Origin: Rhynchopus sp. YZ270_cl-10
Lineage: Eukaryota; Euglenozoa; Diplonemea; Diplonemida; Diplonemidae
Direction: 5' to 3'
DNA: 64,000 nucleotides
NCBI GenBank assembly: GCA_964035575.1
Contig: OZ037859.1
Span: 372,001 to 436,000, forward strand
The notes beneath the pieces were generated by a model. The model was not told where the DNA came from, did no database searches, and worked only from the letters and a program-made list of their open reading frames with translations. Below, in pieces: positions 10,691 through 21,184 of the stretch (positions are counted from its first letter, which is position 1; each line of letters begins with the position of its first letter). A program made the translations under genes and the position numbers.

Positions 10691-12425
10691 GGGCGGCATG
10701 CTGGGTGGGGGTTGCGGGCGAACCCCCTCCCCCTCCTCCTTCCTCTTCAAACTTCGCCGCAGACCCTGCAGCTCGCATGCTGCCTAACGAAAGCAACGTC
10801 ATCTGCCGCATGACCAGACCCTCCTCTTCCTTCGCCATCCTCAAACTATTCTGCGACAACAGCGTCGGCTGCATCACCCCCCCTGAAGGAAACACCTCTT
10901 CTTCAAACTTTGACAACACCGTACCTTCCGACCCACCCTGGACCTGTAGTGCAGAGGTTGGAGTACCTCCTGAACCTTCCTCAAATCTGGACATAGAATT
11001 CAGTGGATGCAACCTTGGAGCCGTATATTGAGGTGCCGGGGGTGATGGCGGGTCATCATCAAACCGCGTCATAGGAGAAGCCTGAAGAGATTCACAATAC
11101 GGTACAGTATACGGCGAGCCCTCGAGGAGAGGGTGCGCACGCTCCTCTTGCACCCCGGTGCTTTCTTCGAGAAGGAAATTACATTCTGACTCCTCACTGT
11201 TGTCGCTTCCTACTACACTCGATCCTCTCGGGCCTATCCGCACCTTTTGGAGATACCGGGTAGTGCTATTACTCTTTGACATCTTCTTTGTGGAGTTTAT
11301 ACGGCGCATTCCGTGAACCTCTAACATCTTCTTTGATACAGCACCCTGCCTGCAAAGCCTCTGGAGCAACCAATAGCGGTGATAATCAAACACCTTCCAT
11401 ATTGTAGAGAGAACACCAACACTCATACCCAACCCAGGAATGATAAAGAGGAAGGCAAGAAGACGGCCTACAGTGGTAAGTGGCACGTAGTCGCCAAACC
11501 CTATGGTGGTGATGGTGGTGAAGCCGAACCATATGCCATCTGCAACATCCCACCCTTCTACCCCTGCAAACGCGAAAGACCATACTACCACCCATAGAAC
11601 GGTCACCACGACGTACATCACCAATTCACTAAAACGCACCCCCTCTGGAAGTTGTGCGTACATTTCGTGCCAAAGAGATACAGCCCGCGCCACAGCGCCT
11701 CTCGTCAAATAGCCTCTTCCATGCGGGTCAACAAGCTCCAAGATACATTCCACAATGCTGTCGCTCACGACAGCCCCACCACTGCTCAATTCTAAGACCT
11801 CTCGCAGATACGTTGCAGGCAGCACCTGGCCCCCTACCTCCTCCATTGAAACCTCGTGTGCGTCGATGCATTTTGCCTCCAAAAAGGCGAACGTAGTGTC
11901 CCACATCCCCTGCACATCGGCATTCCGCAGAGAGTGGCGGGGTGCTCGGGTTGATTGAAGGCGTGCCATTACCCTTTGAAGCGTTCCTTTAGATATCCCA
12001 GCAAGCAGCTGTGCGCAGTCTGTTAGCATATTCCCTAATAGCGCAATGCCAAAGACAGAATAGATGATGGTGAAGGCCTTCCCGTAGAAGGTCTGTGGAT
12101 GGAGAGTACCGTACCCTATAGTGGTGATGACGGTCATTGCGTAAAAGACGCCTCCAGTAAAAGTCCACATTGGACTTCCCGAGGCCCTAAAACTGCACCC
12201 AAGCTGGTTCAGCCGTTCCTTAGCGAGCTCAATGCCGATGCTCTCGTCTGTAATGTTTGCCAATACCCGGTTCACCTCAGCAGCCTCAGAGTCTTCGTGT
12301 CCCTCCTCAAACAGCATCATCACAACCCCACCTACAATGAGGTACACCACAATCATCCCCAAGCTGATCAGCAATACTATCAACCTCCTTCGGATCGACG
12401 CCATCTTGGGTTGGTCTTGATACAT
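10545..12425 (-). CDS. Two-pore-domain (K2P-type) potassium channel
   Basis: Membrane channel with two pore loops in one chain; two such chains would form a potassium-selective pore. From the chosen start it has 626 aa. A membrane segment at about 14-38 is followed by pore loop 1 with filter TTIGYG (about 101-106), further hydrophobic segments, and pore loop 2 with TTITTIGFGD (about 300-310). Between the two pores is a soluble stretch of about 150 aa that could be an EF-hand-like or helical linker, but I see no clear calcium loop. The last 230 residues are low-complexity, rich in Ser, Glu, Gly and Pro. I chose Met at 12425 because the frame above it reads through a family D repeat; Met at 12404 is an alternative. 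The final 35 or so residues are encoded in a duplicated repeat, so the true C-terminus is uncertain. Confidence 0.85.
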   Translation of the reverse strand: MYQDQPKMASIRRRLIVLLISLGMIVVYLIVGGVVMMLFEEGHEDSEAAEVNRVLANITDESIGIELAKERLNQLGCSFRASGSPMWTFTGGVFYAMTVITTIGYGTLHPQTFYGKAFTIIYSVFGIALLGNMLTDCAQLLAGISKGTLQRVMARLQSTRAPRHSLRNADVQGMWDTTFAFLEAKCIDAHEVSMEEVGGQVLPATYLREVLELSSGGAVVSDSIVECILELVDPHGRGYLTRGAVARAVSLWHEMYAQLPEGVRFSELVMYVVVTVLWVVVWSFAFAGVEGWDVADGIWFGFTTITTIGFGDYVPLTTVGRLLAFLFIIPGLGMSVGVLSTIWKVFDYHRYWLLQRLCRQGAVSKKMLEVHGMRRINSTKKMSKSNSTTRYLQKVRIGPRGSSVVGSDNSEESECNFLLEESTGVQEERAHPLLEGSPYTVPYCESLQASPMTRFDDDPPSPPAPQYTAPRLHPLNSMSRFEEGSGGTPTSALQVQGGSEGTVLSKFEEEVFPSGGVMQPTLLSQNSLRMAKEEEGLVMRQMTLLSLGSMRAAGSAAKFEEEGGGGGGSPATPTQHAALRRLPHIRYTNSPILLSASLPPCDVVPSVLLTPRGETISGLCPPSMHL

Positions 12426-12486
12426 TTTTTTTTGGCCTCCCCCCCTTTCTGTATTTGCTGTAATGTCTTTTTTTTTGAAAAAAACT

Positions 12487-12590
12487 GTAGTTGTTGATGC
12501 AGGCACCTCCGACTGATCCACGTACAATGCCATCCATCCGGATGAAAGCCCTGCGGTCTACAACAATGTAAAAAAGGAAACCTAATGACC
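12487..12590 (-). repeat. Family D repeat at the channel gene 5-prime end
   Basis: GTAGTTGTTGATGCAGGCAC, CTCCGACTGATCCACGTAC and CCATCCGGATGAAAGC, followed by GGAAACCTAATG as in the copy at 53790. On the minus strand GATCAGTCGGAGGTGC resembles a tRNA D-arm/A-box. Confidence 0.8.
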
Positions 12591-12824
12591 CAAAAAATGC
12601 AAAAAAAAAACCCCCACCTTTTTTTCTACCCAAATCATAGACACATCAGGTCTGGTATACCCTCCCCCTTTTTTGTTGTTTTATCGACAAACATTCCCGG
12701 TTCCTCAATACCACAATTTTTCTTTTGGCATACAGAATGGAACCTCATCCTCAAGGAAACTATCGCCCTTTTCTTTCTGTTCTTTCGGGTGCATTGCACC
12801 TTATGCTATAACCTCTTATCCTTC
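12591..12824. other. Spacer between channel and orphan genes
   Basis: Short AT-rich and pyrimidine-rich spacer; nothing specific seen. Confidence 0.4.
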
Positions 12825-13769
12825 TCATGCTACCCCTGCTGTAGGAACAAAGGACAGTCCAAGCATTGCCATGTGCGCGTCTAGAACGCTTGAGGCTTGG
12901 TGTGCCATGGCGTAGCTTTCGAGCATCGCGCCAGCGTTGTCTACCTCCTTAAAGGCAGCTTCGAGAGATGTGGTGTTTTTGTCACATCCTTCTAATTGAG
13001 TTCTCGCAAGAAGCACTAAGGACATCGCCGGACCAGTTTCATCAACACGAAGAAGAGATACCCCACGCAGCTGTTCCTCCACCTTCAAAAGCTCTGCGGA
13101 GGCGCTTTCTTCTCCCCCCACTGCATGCAGCGCATCCGCCAAATCTGTTTGAAGAGTGTTTCTAATGTATTTTAATGGTTTGACCTGAAGGTGGCGGACA
13201 GATCCTTCGAGCATAGCGAAGAGCGGGTCTGATGGGGCAACTTTCCGAAGCGCATCGAGCGTCGATGGGAGGTAGATGATACGGTGCTCGGGATGGTATG
13301 CTTGGAGGCGCATGGCCATCATCATGTCAAGCATTTTGATGGTCACTATCTCATATTCGCCTACGTTGTCGTCTCCTTGGCGGGAGAGACGTTCTTCGAG
13401 TGCAGTGTACCAACTGCCGAGGCGGTCCCATTGCCAGTAGAGCCAGGGGAGGAGGGAGACGAGCTCGTCGGAGGCGGTGGTGTCGCGCCAGCGGCGGATG
13501 CGTTCCTGCCAGAGGGAGGTGACCGCTCGCGCCATGCCTTCTTCGCCAGCAATGAGCTCTTCCATGAGAGCGTTGCGTTCTGCAGTGTCCTCCTGTGCGC
13601 GGGTTGCGAGGGCATCGCGGAGCTCAGCGATTTGCCCATTTAAACGAATCTTTCGCAAGTCCAACTGATGCGCTTCATCATAATATCCAATCACCCCCGT
13701 CACCCCACCAAACACCGCATAACACCCAACACCAGTCGCAACGCGTTTTAAAAAGAGATTTGCACTCAT
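12825..13769 (-). CDS. Orphan protein with one N-terminal hydrophobic segment
   Basis: 314 aa in one exon; I do not recognise the family. Residues about 11-29 (ATGVGCYAVFGGVTGVIGYY) form a glycine-rich hydrophobic segment just after a short basic start, which could be a mitochondrial or membrane anchor. The rest is predicted helical, with charged stretches (about 38-100) that could form a coiled coil, and a WLYWQWDRLGSWY aromatic patch near 110-122. Start codon follows CTGAGACTCCCCCTCTCAA on the minus strand. Base composition and codon choice match its neighbours, which supports a real gene. Function unknown. Confidence 0.7.
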   Translation of the reverse strand: MSANLFLKRVATGVGCYAVFGGVTGVIGYYDEAHQLDLRKIRLNGQIAELRDALATRAQEDTAERNALMEELIAGEEGMARAVTSLWQERIRRWRDTTASDELVSLLPWLYWQWDRLGSWYTALEERLSRQGDDNVGEYEIVTIKMLDMMMAMRLQAYHPEHRIIYLPSTLDALRKVAPSDPLFAMLEGSVRHLQVKPLKYIRNTLQTDLADALHAVGGEESASAELLKVEEQLRGVSLLRVDETGPAMSLVLLARTQLEGCDKNTTSLEAAFKEVDNAGAMLESYAMAHQASSVLDAHMAMLGLSFVPTAGVA

Positions 13770-13815
13770 TTGAGAGGGGGAGTCTCAGAGTCTGGATTTG
13801 ATAGTAGGGGGGGGG

Positions 13816-15030
13816 TTAGGGTCTATCAAAAGGGTACTAAAAAGGGTGGCAAAAAGTCATTTTTTTAAAAAAACCTCAACCACGGCTTTCATAGTGTTTC
13901 TGACCATACCAACCCACCCACACCCCCCCCAAAACCGTCTCAGGCCCCGAGTTTACCCTTTTTTGGCACTTTAGTGGCCCTGATTTTAAAAATTCAGAAA
14001 AAAAAAAATGGGTGTCCATGACTTCGTACCTTTCCACCCCCCCTCTGTTCCCGCATTTATTTAAAATTCAGTTTCCTCTTCTGCTTTGGGCGAGTACTGC
14101 TGGATGAAACCAGAAAATATGTCCATTGTGACCCCAAAAATCGAATTCCGCCCGGTTTTGGGCACTTTTGACCACTTCTGAGCGACTTTTTTTGCATTTT
14201 TTCAAAAGTGACCACCAACTTGTACCTGCCCACCCCCCCGTAGATAGAGCAACTCACACATTCATCACGCCTCGGTGTGTGCCAGGGGCCAGACAAGCCC
14301 CCAAAGCCACATATTTTCACCCCAGAACCTATCCCGAGGGGTACCCAGGCGGTTTCGGGGTGTTTAGAGGGACTTGGTGGAACTTAGAACCATGTTTCAA
14401 AAAGGGTACAAGTACTTGGTCCCTTGGGAGGGCAAACCCTTGGTACGAGTTCATGGACACTTTTTGAAACATGGTTCTAAGTTACACCAAGTCCCTTTAA
14501 ACACCCCGAAACCGCCTGGGTACCCCTCGGGATAGGTTCTGGGGTGAAAATATGTGGCTTTGGGGGCTTTTCTGGCCCCTGGCTCACTGCGAGGCGTGAT
14601 GAATGTATGAGTTGCTCTACCTACGGGGGTGGGCAGGTACAAGTTGGTGGTCACTTTTGAAAAATGCAAAAAAGTCGCTCAGAAGTGGTCAAAAGTGCCC
14701 AAAACCGGGCGGAATTCGATTTTTGGGGTCCCAATGGACATATTTTCTGGTTTCATCCAGCAGTACTCGCCCAAAGCAGAAGAGGAAACTGAATTTTAAA
14801 TAAATGCGGGAACAGAGGGGGGGTGAAAAGGTACGAAGTCATGGACACCCATTTTTTTTTTTTGAATTTTTAAAATCAGGGCCACTAAAGTGCCAAAAAA
14901 GGGTAAACTCGGGGCCTGAGACGGTTTTGGGGGGGGTGTGGGTGGGTTGGTATGGTCAGAAACACTATGAAAGCCGTGGTTGGGGTTTCTTAAAAAATGA
15001 CGTTTGCCACTAGCTTTTGATAGACCCTAA
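13816..15030. mobile_element. Foldback (giant palindrome) element 1
   Basis: Two inverted arms of about 590 bp (13816-14405 and 14461-15030) around a loop of about 55 bp. Ends read TTAGGGTCTATCAAAAG and its reverse complement. The inner 190 bp of each arm (14220-14410; 14455-14645) is a core shared with element 2 at 40141-41339. Both outer edges touch a run of G (13807-13815 and 15031-15041). Since the element is a palindrome, a G-run on both sides cannot belong to it and is likely a duplicated or preferred target. No protein is encoded. Confidence 0.9.
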
Positions 15031-15159
15031 GGGGGGGGGGGTGGGGATTTTGTGGGAGGTAAAGGAGAGGGGGTGGGTACTTTTTTTTTTCTAGAAAAGG
15101 GTAATTTGGTTTCCCTTGAAGGATTCTTCTTGAAGTTAGAAAAAAAAAAATCTCTTTTT

Positions 15160-16258
15160 TCACCCACGCCATTCCATATTGAAGAGGCATTGAAAATGGT
15201 CGTCTAAGGTCATTCCTGGAAGGACTTCTCTGGTAGTGCATGGGGTGGCTTCGAATTCTTGGCGGATGAATTCACGGTTTTCGTCGTTGACTTGGCGTGC
15301 GGTGGCGATGAGGTGGACGGTACAGGGGGATCCGGTCTCTGCACCGCTCATGACAGCAGCAACGTCTGCAGGAGGCGGGAACACCCCTGGGTGATGCAAC
15401 CCAGCGTCCACAAAGTACACCGACACCACGCCCTTCCACATACCCCACTCCGGGCTCCCCACCAGGGCCTTCAAGACCTGGCACCCCTTCGAAAAGCCCA
15501 CAATGCTATACCCCTCAAACTTCACCCCCTCCGTTTCCTCGAAATTCGTGACCAACGACATAAGGTGTTTGCACGCTGTGGTGTCGTCTTTGCAGTGTGT
15601 CGGTTCCTCTCGCATGTGCATGTAGTGGCCCATGCCCCCCAAAAAGTAAGTGTAATGTGCAAAGCAGCCCCTCGGCGAAACAGCTGGACGGATGACGATA
15701 AGGTCTGATGTCTCCGGTATGCGGGCTCGCACCCTGCTTGCAAGCACCTCTAGTGAGTATTCGTGCAGGTCTGTCATCTCCGCGTGGAGATCTGACACAT
15801 CCCCTGGGAATAGTATAACTGCCTTACGCGGTACATTTGGAGGCACGTTCCCTGCTAGGTACAGCACGGTGTTAAATCTCCTGAAAAAAGAAAAAAGGGA
15901 AATAATAAGAACCGTTGAGTTCGTCTTTTGTTGGTACGCTACGTCATACGCATGAGTCGGGGTTTTTATGGATTAAATCGCTGTTTTGATGTCGTCTGGA
16001 ATAATTTCAGATGAGATCTGAACCGCGGATTTGAGAAATCCAGAAAATCTTCAGAGATAAATGAAGTTCCCAGAAATTTTCAAATGTCACCAACCCCGGA
16101 CAGAGCAAAGCGTTGCCTTATTTTACATACCCTCTCCATCCATGCACCACCTTTACAAGGGGTGTGGCCAGCCCCGTTGCCATTGCCGGCGGCGGTGTGT
16201 GGTGTGGGTGCATCGCTGCTGGGGGCGGAGGCATGCGCCCCTCCTCATGGGATGCCAT
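15160..16258 (-). CDS. C2orf69-like alpha/beta hydrolase-type protein, two exons
   Basis: Exon 1 is 16131-16258, intron 15881-16130 (donor GTATGTAA, acceptor TTTTTTCAG), exon 2 is 15160-15880; together 282 aa. The join gives HGWRG-RFNTVLYLAG in frame. Residues GYSIVGFSKGCQVLKALV carry a GxSxG-like elbow (GFSKG) and match the GFSKGC hallmark of the C2orf69/UPF0565 family, a mitochondrial protein needed for respiratory function in animals. VILFPGDV near residue 60 fits the first beta strand of the fold. The N-terminus (MASHEEGRMP...) is rich in Pro and His and is not a clear targeting signal, so the start is less certain than the rest. The family assignment is from motif memory, not a search. 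Confidence 0.8.
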
Positions 16259-17038
16259 TGTTGTTGTGTCCCTCCCCTTTTTCCTTTTTTTTTGAAAACT
16301 TGGAAAAACCACGTGTCGCAACAGAATATATCCACGCCACGCCCACCCTTCGCCCAACTTACTTCCATTTCGCGGTCTACGTTGAGATGTCCTACTCCCG
16401 CTACCGCTCGTCAGTCAACGAAACGGGTATAATTGGAACACAAGGGAGCAAATCCTTGTGCGAAGTAAGTGCGAAGGACTTTTTTTTTTTTTTTTTTTTT
16501 GAAAAATTGAAAAATTGATGACGTGTAGACACCTCGCTTTTTTCTCGTGTGAACTCCACGCAGCCTTTCCTCGCCTCTCTCTCGTTTCGTGGATACCGCA
16601 ACAATTTATTTGTAAATTTGAACCCAAACACCACAGGACAGTCGGCGACCAGGGGGGCGGGGCGGGCGGACTTGAAATACAAAAGCCCGATACCTCTATT
16701 GATGGTGCACCAGGTGGACCCCAAACCATGCAGTCCTACATCCAAAAATACAAAAAAAAAAAAAAAGGGTGTAGGGGAGGAGGGTGCATTTAATGGTAAA
16801 AACATTTGTCGATACGGTTGCTACATTCTATTGAATCGCATTCGCTTCCCGTAATACGTATGCCGGGACTCCAAGCCGACAAGAAGGTTTCTGAATTCAA
16901 TGTCCCTATCCGAATTCGGGATTTTATAGTCGAGTTTCCTCCAGACTTTCAAATGCGCCTTCACGATCGCCTGTTTGGGTGTGGTGATTAAAAGAAAAAT
17001 TGATGAAACGATTTTAGTCCCTGTTGTAAACCACACTG
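16259..17038. other. Spacer with family C fragments
   Basis: No gene seen. 16384-16440 (CTACTCCCGCTACCGCTCGT) matches the far half of family C, and 16670-16743 (CTTGAAATACAAAAGCCCG; CAGTCCTACATCC) its near half. There are long T and A runs at 16482 and 16751. Confidence 0.5.
16670..16743 (-). repeat. Family C repeat fragment
   Basis: Contains CTTGAAATAC, GGTGGACCCCAAACCATGCA and GTCCTACATCC in the usual family C order, with an internal deletion. Confidence 0.65.
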
Positions 17039-18340
17039 TCATACCCGGTAGCGGAAAAACACTAACTGCTTGAAATGGTATGGTATCGTCCGCCCCGCTA
17101 TCGCGCACAGCATGGACTCCTCCTGCATGAGGTGATTGAGTTCGTAGACGAGGGTCTGTGTGCCTGCGTGGAAGTTCTTCGAGTGCAGGTCATCGAGAGT
17201 TACTCCTGAGGCCTTCATCAGATCTTCGGGGAGAAGGACACAGTTTGTGACAGGAGCGTGCTCGAGGGTGTGCAATGCGAAGATGAGTCCATATGCGCGT
17301 CCCATGTGACTGCAGGCTTGGATCCATTCTGGGTTCGCTTCTAAATTTCCGCCAAGCAGCTCAAGCAGCATCAAAAAGTAGCTCCCCCACACCTGCTCGA
17401 GGATCTGCAGGAACTGTGTGGTGCTGTTTGCAGCAATGCGCTTCGTGCACATTCCCAGGTATGTGTTCGCCAGGTTCCGCCCGTGGTACCGCGAGGCCCC
17501 CTTCATGAAGTTCATCGTGCTCGCAATGCACTTCAGATACGGCACCTCCTCGACAATGTTGCGGACGAACACCTTCCTGAAGGCCTCCTGCCACCATCCT
17601 GCCTTTAGGGTTTTCTCTTCGAGACGGTTGGATGAGGCAACAGCCTGAGGCACGACTAAATGACGTCGACCCTGTAGGAAATGCAAGTTGAAAATGCAAA
17701 GTTTATTTGAAGTGCCGTAAGGGAGGGAATAATGGCATACCGGATTGACGAGGTAAATGTCATGCAGGATATAAAGGATGCCGTGGATTGCGGCAAAGTA
17801 TTTGACGAGCTCGGGTTCTGAGAAAAAAAGAATTGCGGATTTTTAAAAAAAATCAAATAACCCCATACCTCGCGCCGTCCAATCCGCCAGGTAAAAGCGG
17901 TTGTATGTGTCACGGTTGAGGATGAGATCGTAGCATTCCTCCCAGTCTGCTTCGTTTGCGCCTGTGAACTCTTTGAAGACGTCTTGGGCGTGCTCGCTGA
18001 AGTCGATGCTTTCACCTACACTGCCTTTCACCTGCTCAAGGAGCGCTGGGTTGTCAATATCGTACGCAGCGAGCCCACCTTTCCCCATATCGAAGGTCCC
18101 CTTCTTGAACACCTTATCCTTCCCAGGCGCCTTCACGTCCCTCCCGTCAACCATCCCCCGGTCGGCACGCTTCTTCTTCAGCGCGTTCTCCGCACGCGCC
18201 TTGAAGTCTTCCAGTTTCGTCACACCTTCCTTGTTTGATACATTTGCTTGGTACGGTTTCGGTTTTGGCTTTGAGAACCTTCGGACCTGCCCTTCTCTCG
18301 CAGCCCGCAGGCCGCCAGCTCGGCCCCCCATTAGCACCAT
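17039..18340 (-). CDS. NDUFAF6-like squalene/phytoene synthase family protein, three exons
   Basis: Probable mitochondrial complex I assembly factor. Exon 1 17869-18340, intron 17818-17868, exon 2 17741-17817, intron 17672-17740, exon 3 17039-17671; 393 aa. Both introns are GT-AG (GTATGG...CTCAG; GTATGC...CTACAG) and phases join correctly (TARE-PELVKYF; LVNP-GRRHLVV). CYDLILNRDTYNRFYLADW matches the helix where trans-prenyl synthases carry Asp-rich sites, but no DxxxD metal motif is present; SHMGRAYGLIFALHTLEHAP and LLPEDLMKASGVTLDDL match the second half of the fold. Missing aspartates argue for an NDUFAF6-type assembly factor rather than an enzyme. The start MVLMGGRAGGLRAAREG is basic and Arg-rich, as a mitochondrial presequence, and follows a strong pyrimidine tract ending TGTACAG. 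A true prenyl synthase is the alternative. Confidence 0.8.
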
Positions 18341-18645
18341 CAGGTTGCGAAAGGGGGGAGGAATTTCTGTACAGAGGGGAAGGGGGAAGGGGGGGATTTG
18401 GAAGTCGTTGTTGTTTTTGCTTTGTGCAGAGGGAAAGGGGGGGAAATGTACGTTCTCTTCATAGAGAATTTGACAATGAAAGGATAGCGAAGGCACCTCT
18501 GCTCTGCGTGCTAAAAATAGAGGGGGTGTGTTAAGTACGAAGGGGGTGAGAATATGGGGCCCTTTTTTGTGTTGTATGTGCTTGTTCCATTGTGGACAAC
18601 GCTGCAAGTTGAGCAGGGGGGGAAAAAAAAATGTAAAACAATTAC

Positions 18646-18753
18646 CGTGGCGTCTTTAATTTTCGAGCAATGAATGTTCGTACAGTATTGTAACTTTCGT
18701 TCTCGAATTTGGGTCGTTTTTTTTTGTTCGAAAATTAAAGACCCCACGGTACT
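18646..18753. repeat. Hairpin (MITE-like) of about 108 bp
   Basis: Arms ACCGTGGCGTCTTTAATTTT and AAAATTAAAGACCCCACGGT are inverted with about one mismatch; the arms extend with TCGAGCAA/TTGTTCGA. No coding capacity. Confidence 0.8.
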
Positions 18754-18805
18754 TTTCTGAACGAAAAGAAGGCAAAAATAAAACAAAAAAAAAGGAATAA
18801 AAAGA

Positions 18806-18840
18806 AGTTGAAAGTGCAAACGCCTCATCGAATGCAGACT
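18806..18840 (-). repeat. Family B repeat fragment
   Basis: AGTTGAAAGTGCAAACGCCT then CATCGAATGCAGAC on the plus strand; only the tail half is kept. Confidence 0.6.
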
Positions 18841-18999
18841 ATGCAGAGGTGGGGAGAGGGAAAAGGGTGGCCACATGGCAGATAGACACACCACCGACGT
18901 GCACAAAAACCTTTTTTACTTATTTGTGTGAGGAGAACGCTTCAGCGAGACGTATTCCGCAGATATAATTATTCGCGGTTTCTGCAAAGGGGAAAATAT

Positions 19000-19035
19000 A
19001 AGATGATACTAAGCCTCTCGTGCTTTGGTCACCTT
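19000..19035 (-). repeat. Family A hairpin repeat
   Basis: AAGATGATACTAAGCCTCTC then GTGCTTTGGTCACCTT; the inner stem is partly eroded, the outer stem kept. Confidence 0.65.
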
Positions 19036-19851
19036 GATCTTTTTATTAAAAAAAAACAGTCGTTGGTATGTGTGTGGCCGCGGACCCCGTTGATGGCAAA
19101 GGAGGGACATAGGAATAGTTGTTTAGTCGCAACACATAGATATCATTATTTCACTCAAGAATCGGTAAGTGTCCCTCGAGTTGCCGAAGGGCTCGAGAAG
19201 GACACAAATCGAGTCGAGAGTGAAAAAATGGCTCAGATTGGAGCTAATAAGGTTGCTTTGTGTGTGGTGAAAATTTTTGAGCACTTTTGAATTTTTGGAG
19301 TGACCATAAAGTGAGAGGGCAACTTCAGTGAGAAATATCACGTAGGGCATAAGGGTGAAAGCTTGCTCGATACATGATCTTCATGTACCGATCCTCGGTG
19401 TGAAAGCATGGCCTAACGATCCTTTGGTCTCGCTTCTGTTCAAGGGATGACAGAATTCAGTGCAAAAACAATTTCATTGAACACAGTAAAGAGAATTTGA
19501 AAAAGCGAACGCCTCGCCGAAAAGAAAAAATAACCACAAACAAAAGTTAAGTTAGCCGAAGAGTAAAGAAGTTGGAAGTGGAAATACCCAGAGTAAATAT
19601 AAAACCCAAAAACAAAACAACACAAAGGCAGCCGCTTTGACATGCGTCTGTAAGGACAGCCTTGACTGATACCTTCTGTATTAGCACACCATCGCCTTCA
19701 TGGCACGCAGCTACCTGAGTACAAAAAAAGAAAAGAAAAAAATCCCAAAAGAAAGACGTGGATGAGGACCAAACTGCTCACCATAACATTCCGCCTTCAC
19801 ATTAAAAAAAAATCTGACGTATTGCTTACACCACACACACACACAATTTCT

Positions 19852-20652
19852 TTAGCATTCAGGCTCCAGCTGACGGCCCTCTCTCAGCAGAATTATGCAT
19901 TCTTCGTCCCCGGTCTTGAACTGCACTGTCGAGCCTTTGGTGCGTCTGCCCCAGCTGTGCCTCTGGTAGTTTTCTCCTGACGAGAGCTCAGTGGCGGACC
20001 CGTTCAGGACAAAGTACTCCTCCACCTTCTTCAGGGTCCGCTGCGGGAGCTGTGTGTTCTTCGGGATCTGCAGGATCGACGTCACCTCACCCATATGCTC
20101 ATGAAGCAACAGAAAGAAAACATTTGTGGTGTCCTTATCCTCCCCTTCCAGCTGGACCAACTGATAGGGGTCCATGTTGTGTGTGTCGATCACCTTCTGC
20201 TCGGTGTCGCTGTCATCAAATTGGCGCAAACGGACAAAAATCGTGCATCCTTCCTTGCAGTGTGGAGCGTGCGAGGTACCCTTTGGGTTGCGCACATAGG
20301 TCCCTTTCGGGTAATCCGCGTGTTCGTCGGAGAAGACTCCGTCAAGGACAATGAACTCCTCACCCTTTGCATGGGTGTGTGCGTCAAATGTGCTGTTGGG
20401 TGCATAACGTACGATAGTCGCACAAACTGCCACCTCATCTCCAGAACGCTCAAGCATGCGCCGGTCCACCCCCGGCAGAGGAGAGGGGTTCCACTCCAGT
20501 GCTGTGCTGTTCTCAAACACGTTCTGCGACAAGTCGGTGTTAACCTGCATCGTGCGGGAGAGGCTCTGTCTCGTGTGTTGTCTAGAACTCTGTTTAAGGG
20601 TGGAACAAAAGGGGGAAGAAGCGGGACGTAAAAACCGCGACAGATGTGTCAT
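19852..20652 (-). CDS. ChrR-type cupin protein, probably organellar
   Basis: 266 aa, one exon. Small beta-barrel cupin resembling the C-terminal cupin of bacterial anti-sigma factor ChrR. The metal-binding motif is visible at about 94-100 (FDAHTHAKGEEFIVLDG: two His and a Glu), followed by VFSDEHADYPKGTYVRNP and GTSHAPHCKEGCTIFVRLRQF, which are strongly conserved in this cupin group. A second cupin-like half follows (VTSILQIPKNTQLPQRTL; EEYFVLNGSATELSSGENY). Residues 1-34 are rich in Arg, Ser and Thr with no acidic residues, like a mitochondrial presequence; Met35 is an alternative start for a cytosolic form. A dioxygenase or a metal-sensing role are possible; the substrate is not predictable. 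Confidence 0.85.
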   Translation of the reverse strand: MTHLSRFLRPASSPFCSTLKQSSRQHTRQSLSRTMQVNTDLSQNVFENSTALEWNPSPLPGVDRRMLERSGDEVAVCATIVRYAPNSTFDAHTHAKGEEFIVLDGVFSDEHADYPKGTYVRNPKGTSHAPHCKEGCTIFVRLRQFDDSDTEQKVIDTHNMDPYQLVQLEGEDKDTTNVFFLLLHEHMGEVTSILQIPKNTQLPQRTLKKVEEYFVLNGSATELSSGENYQRHSWGRRTKGSTVQFKTGDEECIILLREGRQLEPEC

Positions 20653-21184
20653 ATCGGCAATGTATTCTCTTCTGTGTGGTTTGCTTTGAACACTTTTGGA
20701 GAGAATGAAGAGGAGTGGTTGAGGGGAAGAGGGGAAAGGGGGAAAGGATCAAGGAGGAGGGGAGGGGAGGGGATAAGTGTTGTTGTTTTGTTTTTCATAT
20801 TCGTGTTTCAAACACAAAAACACTCGTGTTTTTTTGAAGAAGTTAGCACATAAACTATTATTTGGAAAAGGAGAAAAAAAAAGCCCTGGTTTTTTTTTTT
20901 TTTTTGGTTGGAAAAATCGTGGGATGCGGGGGGGGGAAATTGCTTACAGCAAGAGGGGTTTTGTAGTGTTCTTTGTTTTCTTTTGATGGAGGGAATGTCG
21001 GGGGTTTTTTGTTTGTTTTTTTGCTTTTTGTTTTTGAATTTTTGGCGTTCTTCTTTTGTTTGATGAACAAAAAAGGGGGAAAAAAACGTTTTTTTTTTTT
21101 GTGTGGTTTTATGTTCCCACGTTTTGCTTTCCCCCACCCACCCTCCCTTACTTTTGAACTTTTCATTTCGTGAAATCCTTTCAA

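Larger units (their letters stand above)
18341..19851. other. Spacer with hairpin and family A and B repeats
   Basis: No gene seen. It holds a hairpin at 18646-18753, family B at 18806-18840 and about 19494-19530, and family A at 19000-19035. Confidence 0.5.

Noticed and set aside
17039-18340. True phytoene or squalene synthase
   Set aside because: The Asp-rich metal sites are absent and the pattern follows NDUFAF6.
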